Source: JAOABV01 sp039801465 (GTDB lineage Bacteria > Hydrothermota > Tepidihabitantia > Tepidihabitantales > CAIPLT01). Taken from it: a stretch of 22,022 nt of DNA. The DNA is taken from contig JBDRUT010000030.1 in NCBI GenBank assembly GCA_039801465.1, positions 1 to 22,022 on the forward strand, in the 5' to 3' direction. Below, piece by piece: positions 9,020 through 17,704 of this stretch. The translations under genes and the position numbers were made by a program. The notes beneath the pieces are model-generated. The model had not been told where the DNA came from, searched no databases, and saw only the letters and a list, made by a program, of their open reading frames with translations. How positions within the stretch are numbered: the stretch's first letter is position 1; every line of letters begins with the position of its first letter.

Positions 9020-12000
9020 TTAGTTTTTATGTATGTTTGTTTTTAATATTTTTCTAACCAAAGTTTTATTATTAGTTAAATCATTATAATTTATGAAATA
9101 GATACCTTGACTAAGTTTAGAAAGTGAATACCTAATAGCATAAATGCCTGCATCAAAATAACCATCTAAAATTGTCTCAATCATTTGACCTGTGCTATTG
9201 TATAATTTTATTTGAACTCTACTGGCAGATGGAATGGAAAATTGAATTTTGGCATAATCATAAATTAGACTGGGTGTGATATTAAAATTAAAACCACTGA
9301 TATTAATACTCTTTTCGGTCATTAATGAAGTATTGGTTGTCGGTTCTGGTTGAGATAATTCTTTTGGCATTGGAGTATATTGCCAGAACTCAGTAGTATT
9401 ATTACCTTTGAGCAGATATACTCTGCCATTGGCATAGGCAAGACTTGCGCCGGTTTTCGGAATTGATTTGTTATCAATTTTAGGAATCGCATTCAGATGT
9501 ATCCAATTATTAGCACCAGGTAAATATTGCCAAAAGTCTTGAGCACCACCACCTTTAATTGTGTAAATGACATTTTGGTCAGTGGTCATTGCACCACCAT
9601 CTTTAACTTTCTTTTCTTTATTTATCTGAGGGTGAATTAAAGGTAAAGTTTTACGCTGGCTCCAAGTATTTGTTTGAATATCATAAGCAAAGAAATAATT
9701 ATCTTTACCACTACCTTTCAAAGCGAAAATTGTATCTCTAAAAAGCACAAGACAACTACCATCTTTATAAGGTTTACCATCAGGGATTGGTGGAGAATTC
9801 AAACTATTCCATTGGTTGAGCATAGTGTCATATACAAAGAAATTAGTCTCACCATATTTCCTTCCGCCAAGCAGCATGTAGACTTTGCCTTCATAGAATA
9901 CCAGTGAAGTTCCACCTTTAGCACCTTTTTCTATAGGAATAAATACTTTTGATACCCAGCGATTTTCTAAGATATCATATGCCCAAAATTCTTGGGTTCT
10001 ATTGCCTTTAGTCGCATAAATTTTATTCGCGCCATCAAAGCATAATGCTGAGCCTTTACCAACTCGCTTTATATTATATTTAGTTGGGTCTAAAGGTTTT
10101 TTGCCAAAAGGAACAGATTCTTTTGAGACCCAGTTTGTTCCATTAAACATATAAAATTCATTTGATTTATTTCCCCGTAATGCGTAAATCCAAGAATTAA
10201 CTGCGACCATTGCTCCGCCATCTTTAACTCCTTTACCTGAGACATTGGTAGGAATCGGATTTTTTCTTTGCCAACCTGGTTGCACGACTTCAATAGTAAA
10301 TCGTCTAACCTCAGACCATTGACCATAAGGAAGTCCTGCGCGAACTCGCCAAAAATAAGTGCCTTCATTCAACCCCGGTGACGGCATCTGGTATTCAGAA
10401 ATATAGACAATCGTGTCAATTGGAGATGAAAATTTCTGAGTCTCGTCAATTTGAATCTCATATTCAGTAGCATTCTCTACATCTTGCCAGTCAAAGAAAG
10501 GTGTTCGCGTGCTTAATATCTCATTAGGAAGCGGTGAAATAAGTGTCACTGATGGGCTTATCACAAACATTCTAATTTCTGACCAGTAACTATACGGAAC
10601 ACCAGCGCGAACTCGCCAATAGTATCTACCATTATTCATCAGAGTTAGGTGTTGATATGCAGAATTTGATACAATAGTATCAACCAACAGTGATGAGAAA
10701 TCATTCGTATCCGCAATCTGCATCTGATATTCGGTTGCACCGTATACATCCTGCCAATCAAAAGATGGTGTTGAAGTATTTAATGTTTCAGATGGAGACG
10801 GTGTTGTTAAGATTGGTGCGGATAAGACTACATAAACCGAATCACTTATTGTATCATTTGAAGCATTATCGTCAGTATTAAGTATTGTATATGTTTGGGC
10901 ATAATATTTTCCTGGTAGAGCATTAAAATTACCAAAGTCAATTGTTCTGACACTATCCGGCAAAAGATTAGATAAATATCTTGATTGATTAAAGATTATA
11001 TTGCTGCCAGCATCACGGATAACGAATTTAGTTGAACAAGAAGCAGTCCGAGTATAATAATTCTTAAATTTAGCAGAAACTGATAGATTACCAGCAAATT
11101 GGGTATCTTTGGGCGAAACGATTTCGTATGCGCCAACATCGTGGAATCGGACTGAAACATTGCCAGTTACTTTATCATTAAAACTATTCTCATCAAGAGT
11201 AAAACTCGTTGAGCATTTCATTACAAATGTGCCAAATTGACTTGCGGTCCAAGGAGAAAAACTTATCGTCGTATCTAAGTTAGGCGGTGCTGAGACACTT
11301 CTTGTGTTAGAATAACCATCGCTTATGTCAAATTTCACATCAAAACTTAACCGATTTAAACTATAATTATGAATAATCGCCGAAGGAGTAATTACCGCTC
11401 CAGAATCGACTGGGCTTATTGGTGCTTGAATTGATATACAACCAACATCATTGGGATAACTACTGACAACATCAGTGCAGATAATGTCATCAAGATACCA
11501 ACCAGAACGAACTATTCCACCATCAGAGCCAAAATGCCAACAGACCATAAATCTCTGACCAGACACAACTGGCAGGTTAAAAGTCGCTTGCTGCCAAGTT
11601 TCGTGAACACCGGTAAAACAAGACTCACCGGCAATACCCGCATTAGTAATATAACCAACGCCATTATAGCCATTGATTGGCCGAATCAAATTCCAAGTAA
11701 GCCCGCTATCAGTGGAGATTTTAACATTGCCACCATCATATGCCCGCCCAGGAATAGTTTGACTTTCTTCCATATTATACCAGTGCCAGAATTTAAGTTG
11801 CGGATTGTTACTGGTCGCAATGAATTCAGAACTGACAAGTTTCCAATTGGCATTATTGGCATAATTACCAGCAAGCACAGTTGCCCAAAGTTTTGTTCCC
11901 GAATGAGCGCTATTCGGTCCAGAAGTAGGCACACCCCATTCCCACCCACCAGCAGATGGAGAAGCCGAAAAACTACCATTAGTTGTTTCAAAATTGTGTT

Positions 12001-14833
12001 CATAACTTTCTCGGCAAGTAACAAGACTTTGAATCGTATCATTAAATGGGTTGAAGTCAATATTATTTACAACATAGCATTTTGTCGTATAAGTGCCAAT
12101 TGTTGCTAACCAATTTGTTGAAAAGATTGCGGTATCAGTTGCGCCAGCATTAAGAATAAAATTGGTAATCGTATTGCTATAATCATTGCCAATATTAAAA
12201 GTTACTGATAATGTCTCTGGTTTATAACTAAGATTTTTAACAATTGCTTTCGGCGTAATCAGTTGTGAATCAGCAACAACTTCCGTTGGTGAAATAATTG
12301 CCATAATGCCGACATCACGAATTGTTGTTAGCGTTAACCGAATATTCGGACGATTATAAGTTTGGTTTAAATTTGTTGGCTCACCATCATCACTATATGC
12401 TTGTCGTGTGCGATAATTTGGCGAAGTTGAAGTATAACGCCATTGCGGGTAATTATTAATCCATTGTTGATAGCCTTTGCGAATTAGAATTTGCAGATTA
12501 TCAGAATTATTATAATAAAAAGGTGTGGTTAAAGGAACTTCCATCCAACCACTGGTCGCATTATTAGTAAATGAACCACTAAAAACTAAAGTATAGCCAT
12601 CTAATGAGTATGTGCCAGTAGCAAGGGTTGTTGCTTGGGTGTGTTTCATATAAATTAGCACATTTTCTATTGGATTTACATCATCACCCGATGCCTTGTA
12701 ATAGGCAATATGTGTGATATTACCAGCAGTATTGATTTCTGACTGCAGATAAATCGCCTCATGAACTGAATAATTATAATAGCGGTCAAGTGGAAAACGA
12801 GAAGTTGCTGTGCCATTACCAATGACTATTTGTGAAATTGGCAAAATATCGGTAAATCTTGTTTTTCGGTCATTGGCTGAATTAGTATCGCCAACTAATG
12901 CGGTTCCAAACTTAACGCAACATTTTTCACTGATGGTCGGTATCCAGGAAGCAAAATTTACAATTGTATCTCTTTGGACATCTAAAGAAATTATTTGAGT
13001 ATTAGTATATCTTACGCTTCCAGTAATACTGACAATTGAACAGACTACTGGAAAGTTTGATTGTGCTATCGCACCATAATTTTTCACTTTTACCTGCGGT
13101 GTCATTCCGGTATTTAAAATGTGAAATGTATCCGGGCTTAATATGCTATCAATACCAACATCTTTCCCATATACAACATTTAAATTACCCAATGCAGTAT
13201 CATTAGCCCGCCATTGGTCAATATTAAGTGCAGTATATGCTTTTACCGAATATGTTCCCAAAGTTGCATTCCAGACCGGAAATTGTTTTGTCACTGTGTC
13301 GCCTGGTCCTAAAATTACCTGATTAATTGTTTGAGTATATACTGAACCAATTTTGAATGTAACCGGAAAAGTATCAGTATGAGTTCCGTAATTTTTTATC
13401 AGGACTTTAGGATAAACTGAACTGCCTGAAGCAATTATTCCGGTGGGCTCAAGAATTGCGAGAACACCGACATCATGAGCATCACCACCCAATTGAACAG
13501 TAACATTCTTTTCATAAGGAATACAATTCAAACCAGTAACCGTGACCGACATAATACCCGGTGTTAGTGGATTGATTGAGAAACTGATAACACCTGAACT
13601 ATTTGTATATCCATATTCATAGACAATACTATCATTCATCATCAGACAAACCAACGCATTAGGCACGAGAACCGACCCAATTTTTACTGTGACTGAATAA
13701 GTTTGGGGACCAGTATAAATTATTGTATCATGTAAGACAGTCAATTGTCTTGGCGTATTAGTCCAAAGATTCAGTTCTGGGTCACCAAGCAGATTCCATT
13801 CGCGGTAACGGGTAGTAGAATAACCTGTTTGGCCACGATATAGTGAATCAAGTATGAATTTTGCTCTTTTAGTAATAGGACCTAAGAAATAATTCTTTTC
13901 CTCAAAAAGTGCTCGAAAGAAGCCTTTAGCAACTGCTCCTCTGAATCTTGCGACTTCACTAGCAGCTTGAGTTGTACCAAAGTATCCTACTGCGCCTTTA
14001 GGATTACTTACTGTCCCCGCTCGTAAAAACTTTTCCCCTAAATATGTATTACCACTAAGACTCATATTTGTACAAGTCCCCGAGACAATAATTGGGAGTT
14101 TAAAACCATTATTTGTCCTCGCTGGGTCAACATTAAACGGATTTGCCCATGTTGGTCCGCTACCCCAATATCCACGATAGACAACATAAGTTCTACCCTC
14201 TGTAATCGCATTTTCTACATCTACATAAGTATGAGAAAAACCTGGAGCATCAGAAAATGAATCAACCTGTTTATAACCAGCATTTATCATTTGCGCCATA
14301 CAATATCTTCCGTCTGCCCAGTATATTGAATCATCCACAGGGTCATTGTCGATATTAACAATCACACTTCCTTTTCTGAACCATGTTGTATCGGCTATAA
14401 AAGGAGTTCGTTCATAACCAAGCGTTTTCGTAACCATAAGACTACATTCACTTATATTAGTGCAAGTAAAACGACCAACCGGCAATTCCATCAAATAATC
14501 TCCACTCATGTTACCATAGAAATCATCATAAGTATTATTATCAGCTTTAATGTAAGTAGGAGACCCAACGAGCAGAATATATTCAGGTCTTGGATTCCAA
14601 GTGTTATATGCATTAACAATATATCTTTTAATTGCAGCTATTGATTCTGGTGTTGCGTTGAGTTCAGAAAGTCGAACTACTTTGGTTGGCACACCCTTTT
14701 TATGTTTCCATTGGGCTAAAGGCAAAATTGCATCGTAAAAATTGTCATGCGTAATAATTAGATATTTTGCACCATTTAAGGCATAACTAAAACTAATGAA
14801 AATTATTAGCAAGAATAAACCCTTTTTCATCAT
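9020..14833 (-). CDS. Giant secreted gingipain-like (C25) multidomain protein with propeller and sorting domain (1937 aa)
   Basis: A signal peptide spans 1-19. A C25-like domain covers about 21-360 (YILLVGSP, DLPVGRF-like MELPVGRF, YREWNLLGDPEL), directly after the signal with no propeptide. A gingipain-type Ig domain covers 362-448. CARDB-like Ig repeats ('DVG...I..P......PK..VKNYG') lie near 453-555, 558-665, 838-938, 1128-1230 and 1231-1336. A beta-sandwich-like stretch (666-835) and a MAM/cleaved-adhesin-like domain (942-1125) sit between them. Two FN3-like domains (1338-1515), six Kelch-like blades (1518-1825) and a sorting domain (1850-1937) end the protein. The family Cys is kept (C254 in SGTCTNM), but the catalytic His of the GHG motif is replaced (YRGYWG, 219-224), so peptidase activity is doubtful. 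Start ATG 14833 has AGGAAGGAG upstream. It is the middle gene of the operon. Confidence 0.9.
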   Translation of the reverse strand: MMKKGLFLLIIFISFSYALNGAKYLIITHDNFYDAILPLAQWKHKKGVPTKVVRLSELNATPESIAAIKRYIVNAYNTWNPRPEYILLVGSPTYIKADNNTYDDFYGNMSGDYLMELPVGRFTCTNISECSLMVTKTLGYERTPFIADTTWFRKGSVIVNIDNDPVDDSIYWADGRYCMAQMINAGYKQVDSFSDAPGFSHTYVDVENAITEGRTYVVYRGYWGSGPTWANPFNVDPARTNNGFKLPIIVSGTCTNMSLSGNTYLGEKFLRAGTVSNPKGAVGYFGTTQAASEVARFRGAVAKGFFRALFEEKNYFLGPITKRAKFILDSLYRGQTGYSTTRYREWNLLGDPELNLWTNTPRQLTVLHDTIIYTGPQTYSVTVKIGSVLVPNALVCLMMNDSIVYEYGYTNSSGVISFSINPLTPGIMSVTVTGLNCIPYEKNVTVQLGGDAHDVGVLAILEPTGIIASGSSVYPKVLIKNYGTHTDTFPVTFKIGSVYTQTINQVILGPGDTVTKQFPVWNATLGTYSVKAYTALNIDQWRANDTALGNLNVVYGKDVGIDSILSPDTFHILNTGMTPQVKVKNYGAIAQSNFPVVCSIVSITGSVRYTNTQIISLDVQRDTIVNFASWIPTISEKCCVKFGTALVGDTNSANDRKTRFTDILPISQIVIGNGTATSRFPLDRYYNYSVHEAIYLQSEINTAGNITHIAYYKASGDDVNPIENVLIYMKHTQATTLATGTYSLDGYTLVFSGSFTNNATSGWMEVPLTTPFYYNNSDNLQILIRKGYQQWINNYPQWRYTSTSPNYRTRQAYSDDGEPTNLNQTYNRPNIRLTLTTIRDVGIMAIISPTEVVADSQLITPKAIVKNLSYKPETLSVTFNIGNDYSNTITNFILNAGATDTAIFSTNWLATIGTYTTKCYVVNNIDFNPFNDTIQSLVTCRESYEHNFETTNGSFSASPSAGGWEWGVPTSGPNSAHSGTKLWATVLAGNYANNANWKLVSSEFIATSNNPQLKFWHWYNMEESQTIPGRAYDGGNVKISTDSGLTWNLIRPINGYNGVGYITNAGIAGESCFTGVHETWQQATFNLPVVSGQRFMVCWHFGSDGGIVRSGWYLDDIICTDVVSSYPNDVGCISIQAPISPVDSGAVITPSAIIHNYSLNRLSFDVKFDISDGYSNTRSVSAPPNLDTTISFSPWTASQFGTFVMKCSTSFTLDENSFNDKVTGNVSVRFHDVGAYEIVSPKDTQFAGNLSVSAKFKNYYTRTASCSTKFVIRDAGSNIIFNQSRYLSNLLPDSVRTIDFGNFNALPGKYYAQTYTILNTDDNASNDTISDSVYVVLSAPILTTPSPSETLNTSTPSFDWQDVYGATEYQMQIADTNDFSSLLVDTIVSNSAYQHLTLMNNGRYYWRVRAGVPYSYWSEIRMFVISPSVTLISPLPNEILSTRTPFFDWQDVENATEYEIQIDETQKFSSPIDTIVYISEYQMPSPGLNEGTYFWRVRAGLPYGQWSEVRRFTIEVVQPGWQRKNPIPTNVSGKGVKDGGAMVAVNSWIYALRGNKSNEFYMFNGTNWVSKESVPFGKKPLDPTKYNIKRVGKGSALCFDGANKIYATKGNRTQEFWAYDILENRWVSKVFIPIEKGAKGGTSLVFYEGKVYMLLGGRKYGETNFFVYDTMLNQWNSLNSPPIPDGKPYKDGSCLVLFRDTIFALKGSGKDNYFFAYDIQTNTWSQRKTLPLIHPQINKEKKVKDGGAMTTDQNVIYTIKGGGAQDFWQYLPGANNWIHLNAIPKIDNKSIPKTGASLAYANGRVYLLKGNNTTEFWQYTPMPKELSQPEPTTNTSLMTEKSINISGFNFNITPSLIYDYAKIQFSIPSASRVQIKLYNSTGQMIETILDGYFDAGIYAIRYSLSKLSQGIYFINYNDLTNNKTLVRKILKTNIHKN

Positions 14834-14849
14834 ATTAATGCTCCTTCCT

Positions 14850-14936
14850 GACGCTTTGCGTCAATAGTCCGCCACAGGGTTTGCCAATATAGACCCTGAA
14901 ATAAACCTATCCTGACGACAGGTCAGGACTCAGGGT
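14850..14936. repeat. Nested and alternative hairpins in the gap between the two C25-like genes
   Basis: In + strand terms, the outer arms ACCCTGA (14893-14899) and TCAGGGT (14930-14936) enclose TCCTGAC (14910-14916) paired with GTCAGGA (14922-14928), loop of 5. CAGGGT (14875-14880) can also pair with ACCCTG (14893-14898), competing with the outer stem. GACGC-TTT-GCGTC (14850-14862) forms a tight hairpin that directly abuts the ribosome site (14841-14849) of the downstream gene. The 'CCCTGA...TCAGGGTGACA' and 'CCTGACGACAGGTCAGG' strings resemble dispersed REP-like repeats I have seen in other bacterial genomes. Copy number in this genome cannot be judged here. Confidence 0.65.
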
Positions 14937-14956
14937 GACAGATTGACAATTATCCG

Positions 14957-16567
14957 TCATCTTATTACCAATTTCTGAACAAGTCTTGCTTTTTCATTTC
15001 TTATCACAATCATATAAATTCCTGATGCTAAATTGCTAATATTTAATTTTTCGTTTTGTTCTTTACAATTCGCATTTAAGACTTGCCTGCCTTGCACATC
15101 ATAAATAGCAATTTGCCATTTGTCACCCGAAACGGGTAAATTAGCCATTAATCCTTTGATATTTACAACATCTCGGCAAGGATTCGGATAGATTTGTATG
15201 TTTGACAAAAGATTTTTTCTATCAGCACTTTCCTTTATATCAGTTGTGGAGACTCTTATTGTTCCTTCAAATGGCTTACAATTTTTAGCAGTAACCGTTA
15301 TAAAAAACATACCTGAGTTTTGCTGGGGAATTGTGAAATTTATTATACCGTTAGTATTAGTTAATCCGTAACGATAAATCGTATCTTTCATAATACAGAC
15401 CAAAGCATTGGCTAATGGTGTTGTGCCAATTTTTACCTGGCAAGATATATTGGTCTGTGAAGGAGAAATTACTGAATCGTAAAAGACACTTAAAGTCTTA
15501 GGAACATCAGTCCAAATAGATAACTCTGGGTCGCCTAAGAGATTCCATTCTCGATAACGAATTGAAGTCCAGCCTGAAGGTCTTATTGAATCTGCAAGGA
15601 ATTTTCCTCTTTTTACTGCGTCACCCAGTTTATAAACTCCTTCACTAAAAATTGCCTTAGCAATATTTATTGTAACTGTTCCCCGAATTTCGGCTAAGCC
15701 AGAACCGCTTTCTGAATTAGTTGTGCCAACAAATGCAACTGCACCTTTCGGATTATCAGCGCTACCGGCTCTTAAGAAACTCTCACCAAGATAATGTGGT
15801 TCTAAATAACTTAAATTGATGGTTGCACAAGTTCCGGAAATGACAATCGGCAATTTATAGTTGTTATTACAAAGATAAGGGTCAAGCGTAAATGGCGACC
15901 ACCAGTTACCAACACCCTGACCACGAAAGACAACAAATGTCCGACCATCATCAATTGCTGAAATTACATGCCGGGCTGAATCTTGTCTTTGTCTTGAGAA
16001 GGAATCAATATGAATAAAATTGGCATTCTGCCATAGACCAAAAATATATCGCATATTCTGCCAATAGACCGAATCAACTGCACCAAAATCTTCTCTCACA
16101 ATGCCAGTTCCTTTTTTATACCATAATGTATCTAACATATACGGATTTCGTTCATAACTTAGTGTTTTTGCAACCATTGTGCTACAATGAACTGCAGTAG
16201 AACAAGAAAATCTACCAAGCGAAATTTCCATCTTGTAATCTCCGGTTAGATTAGCATAGTAGTCATCATACTTATTCTGGTCAGTTTTGATATGCAATGG
16301 ACTTCCAACTAATAAAACATATTCTGGTCTTGGATTCCAAGTATTATAAGCATTAACAATATATCTTTTAATTGCGGAAAGTGATTCAGGTGTTGCGTTC
16401 AATTCGGAAAGCGCAACTACTTTTGTTGGCAGTCCTTTTTTATGCTTCCATTGAGCCAAAGGCTGAATTGCGTTTAAGAAATCATTATGAGTGATAATCA
16501 GATATTTGGCACCAATTTGAGCAAAACTGATTTCACAAATTATGAGGAAAAAAATTATTTTTTTCAT
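14957..16567 (-). CDS. Secreted gingipain-like (C25) protein with sorting domain (536 aa)
   Basis: A signal peptide spans 1-16 (IIFFLIICEISFA). A C25-like domain (about 19-356) starts at once, without the propeptide found in gingipains. Landmarks are PRPEYVLLVGSP, MEISLGRF, VISGTCATI (Cys247) and YREWNLLGDPEL. A gingipain-type Ig domain covers 358-441. A type-A-like sorting domain covers 455-536 (IQIYPNPCRD, IAIYDVQGRQVL, LASGIYMIVI). The GHG motif holding the gingipain catalytic His reads G-Q-G (FRGQG, 214-218), so the dyad lacks His. Its first 120 residues are nearly identical to those of the 1937-aa neighbour. It is the first gene of the operon, with a near-consensus promoter upstream. No Shine-Dalgarno is visible before ATG 16567. 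It may bind protein rather than cut it. Confidence 0.9.
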   Translation of the reverse strand: MKKIIFFLIICEISFAQIGAKYLIITHNDFLNAIQPLAQWKHKKGLPTKVVALSELNATPESLSAIKRYIVNAYNTWNPRPEYVLLVGSPLHIKTDQNKYDDYYANLTGDYKMEISLGRFSCSTAVHCSTMVAKTLSYERNPYMLDTLWYKKGTGIVREDFGAVDSVYWQNMRYIFGLWQNANFIHIDSFSRQRQDSARHVISAIDDGRTFVVFRGQGVGNWWSPFTLDPYLCNNNYKLPIVISGTCATINLSYLEPHYLGESFLRAGSADNPKGAVAFVGTTNSESGSGLAEIRGTVTINIAKAIFSEGVYKLGDAVKRGKFLADSIRPSGWTSIRYREWNLLGDPELSIWTDVPKTLSVFYDSVISPSQTNISCQVKIGTTPLANALVCIMKDTIYRYGLTNTNGIINFTIPQQNSGMFFITVTAKNCKPFEGTIRVSTTDIKESADRKNLLSNIQIYPNPCRDVVNIKGLMANLPVSGDKWQIAIYDVQGRQVLNANCKEQNEKLNISNLASGIYMIVIRNEKARLVQKLVIR

Positions 16568-16599
16568 TTATTAGAATACAGAGTCCAACTAACAAATAT

Positions 16600-16628
16600 A
16601 TTATAAATTAAAATTTGACCAAAGTCAA
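16600..16628 (-). promoter_or_regulatory. Near-consensus sigma70-type promoter of the C25/Kelch operon
   Basis: On the minus strand TTGACT (16628-16623), a 17-nt spacer and a perfect TATAAT (16605-16600) lie upstream of the 536-aa gene. The start point would be about 16593, giving a leader of about 26 nt. With the terminator at 6735-6761 this defines a 9.8-kb transcription unit. Confidence 0.72.
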
Positions 16629-16735
16629 TATCTTTTTACTATAAGATTTATTCAATAAATTAGAACATGATTAAAGTCAATGTACTTTACCAGTTAATTA
16701 ATTTCTTTTAGTTACATTTCAAACTTACTTACTTA

Positions 16736-16763
16736 TTGACTTATTTCCCGTTATTCTTATAAT
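16736..16763 (+). promoter_or_regulatory. Near-consensus promoter placing the macrodomain start at the mRNA 5' end
   Basis: TTGACT (16736-16741), a 16-nt spacer and a perfect TATAAT (16758-16763) are present. Initiation 6-8 nt downstream of the -10 box would fall at 16769-16771, only 3-5 nt before ATG 16774. No Shine-Dalgarno precedes that ATG, which fits a leaderless message. Confidence 0.68.
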
Positions 16764-16773
16764 TAATTAGATT

Positions 16774-17313
16774 ATGTCACCATATCGGTCGTGGATCAAT
16801 AAATCATCACTGGAAATTGTGCTTGGTGATATTACCCAACAGACAACTGAAGCGATTGTCAATTCGGCTAATCGTAATTTAGAGCCAGGCGGTGGTGTTT
16901 CCGGTGCGATACATCGTGCGGCTGGTCCAGAATTAGCCGAAGAATGTCGTAAATTAGGTGGTTGTAATACTACTGAAGCCAAACTGACAAAGGGTTATAA
17001 TCTCAAAGCCAAATATGTGATTCATACTGTTGGACCAATCTTTCGTTATCGGGAAAAAGATGCAATCGATTTACGCAACACCTATTTGAACTGTTTGAAA
17101 TTAGCATTAGAAAACGGCATTAAGAGTATTGCCTTTCCATCAATCAGCACCGGCATTTATGGTTATCCGATTCGTGAAGCCGCAGAAATCGCTTTAACTG
17201 CAATCAAAGATTTCTTAAGAAAAAATCACGGTATTAATTTGGTCCGAATCGTGCTCTTAAAAGATGACGATTTTCGTATCTACAAACAGACTGCAGAACG
17301 ACTACGCATCTAA
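16774..17313 (+). CDS. Macrodomain (ADP-ribose binding/hydrolase-type) protein
   Basis: The 179-aa cytoplasmic protein is a single macrodomain. It has LGDIT (17-21, ADP-ribose adenine contact D19), AIVNSANRNL (27-36), GGGVSGAIHRAAG (39-51), YVIHTVGP (81-88) and SISTGIYGYP (123-132, the phosphate-binding loop). Family members bind ADP-ribose, and MacroD/YmdB types remove it from proteins or hydrolyse O-acetyl-ADP-ribose. In those enzymes the Gly-rich loop reads GGVDG with a functionally important Asp. Here it is Ser43, as in several Gly-Gly-Gly-Val-Ala/Ser variants, so the activity may differ. The start ATG 16774 is the only one upstream of the fold (strand 1 at about residue 13), and it lies almost at the predicted transcript end. 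The gene is divergent from the C25 operon. Confidence 0.93.
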   Translation: MSPYRSWINKSSLEIVLGDITQQTTEAIVNSANRNLEPGGGVSGAIHRAAGPELAEECRKLGGCNTTEAKLTKGYNLKAKYVIHTVGPIFRYREKDAIDLRNTYLNCLKLALENGIKSIAFPSISTGIYGYPIREAAEIALTAIKDFLRKNHGINLVRIVLLKDDDFRIYKQTAERLRI

Positions 17314-17395
17314 TTAAAGAATCAGTTAAAAACCTCTTTAGTCAAACCATTCGGAGAATACCCTAATCGGTATGGGGGACAGCTCCCTGCACATC

Positions 17396-17704
17396 TCATT
17401 CCGCTTCACCAATTTTGACGAAAAACTCTTCCGTATAGGCAATAAATGGTGGCAGTTGCATTCCTTGTCCAAGTAGGGTCGTAAACCATGCTTTAACCCG
17501 CATTCCATTAACGACCGTGTGAAATATACCGATATTGTGTTTCATATCGTATTTCAGTGCTTTGCGTCTTTGACTTTGTGGAATTGATGTTATAACCCGG
17601 CGGTCTAAAGTAAATGTGCCGTGTTCTGTTCTAACAATTGTCAGTCCTGCTTCTCGCATTCTAGCCGCAAGTGTCTTTGATACAGAATCAACCTGTTCTC
17701 GCAT
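17396..17704 (-). CDS. 102-aa protein of unknown function in small-gene cluster
   Basis: I do not recognise this protein. It has a Lys/Arg-rich N-terminal helix region (SKTLAARMREAGLTIVRTEHG), a basic middle (SQRRKALKYDMKHN) and a hydrophobic, aromatic C-terminus (LPPFIAYTEEFFVKIGEAE). No Cys, signal peptide or membrane segment is visible. ATG 17704 lies inside the 3' end of the 41-codon gene (17-nt overlap) and lacks its own ribosome site, so translation is probably coupled. Met16 is an alternative start. The style and tight overlap resemble phage or plasmid accessory genes, but no family can be named. It is the last gene of its cluster, and no clear terminator follows. Confidence 0.6.
   Translation of the reverse strand: MREQVDSVSKTLAARMREAGLTIVRTEHGTFTLDRRVITSIPQSQRRKALKYDMKHNIGIFHTVVNGMRVKAWFTTLLGQGMQLPPFIAYTEEFFVKIGEAE

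Noticed and set aside
11534..12109. 191-codon open frame on the + strand
   Set aside because: It lies antisense inside the 1937-aa gene, whose domains are clear there. It has no ribosome site and low-plausibility protein text.
17340..17395. Possible terminator or att-like palindromes (ATACC/GGTAT and GGGA/TCCC) after the macrodomain gene
   Set aside because: The stems are only 4-5 bp with no T-tract, and I found no matching repeat at the other side of the small-gene cluster.
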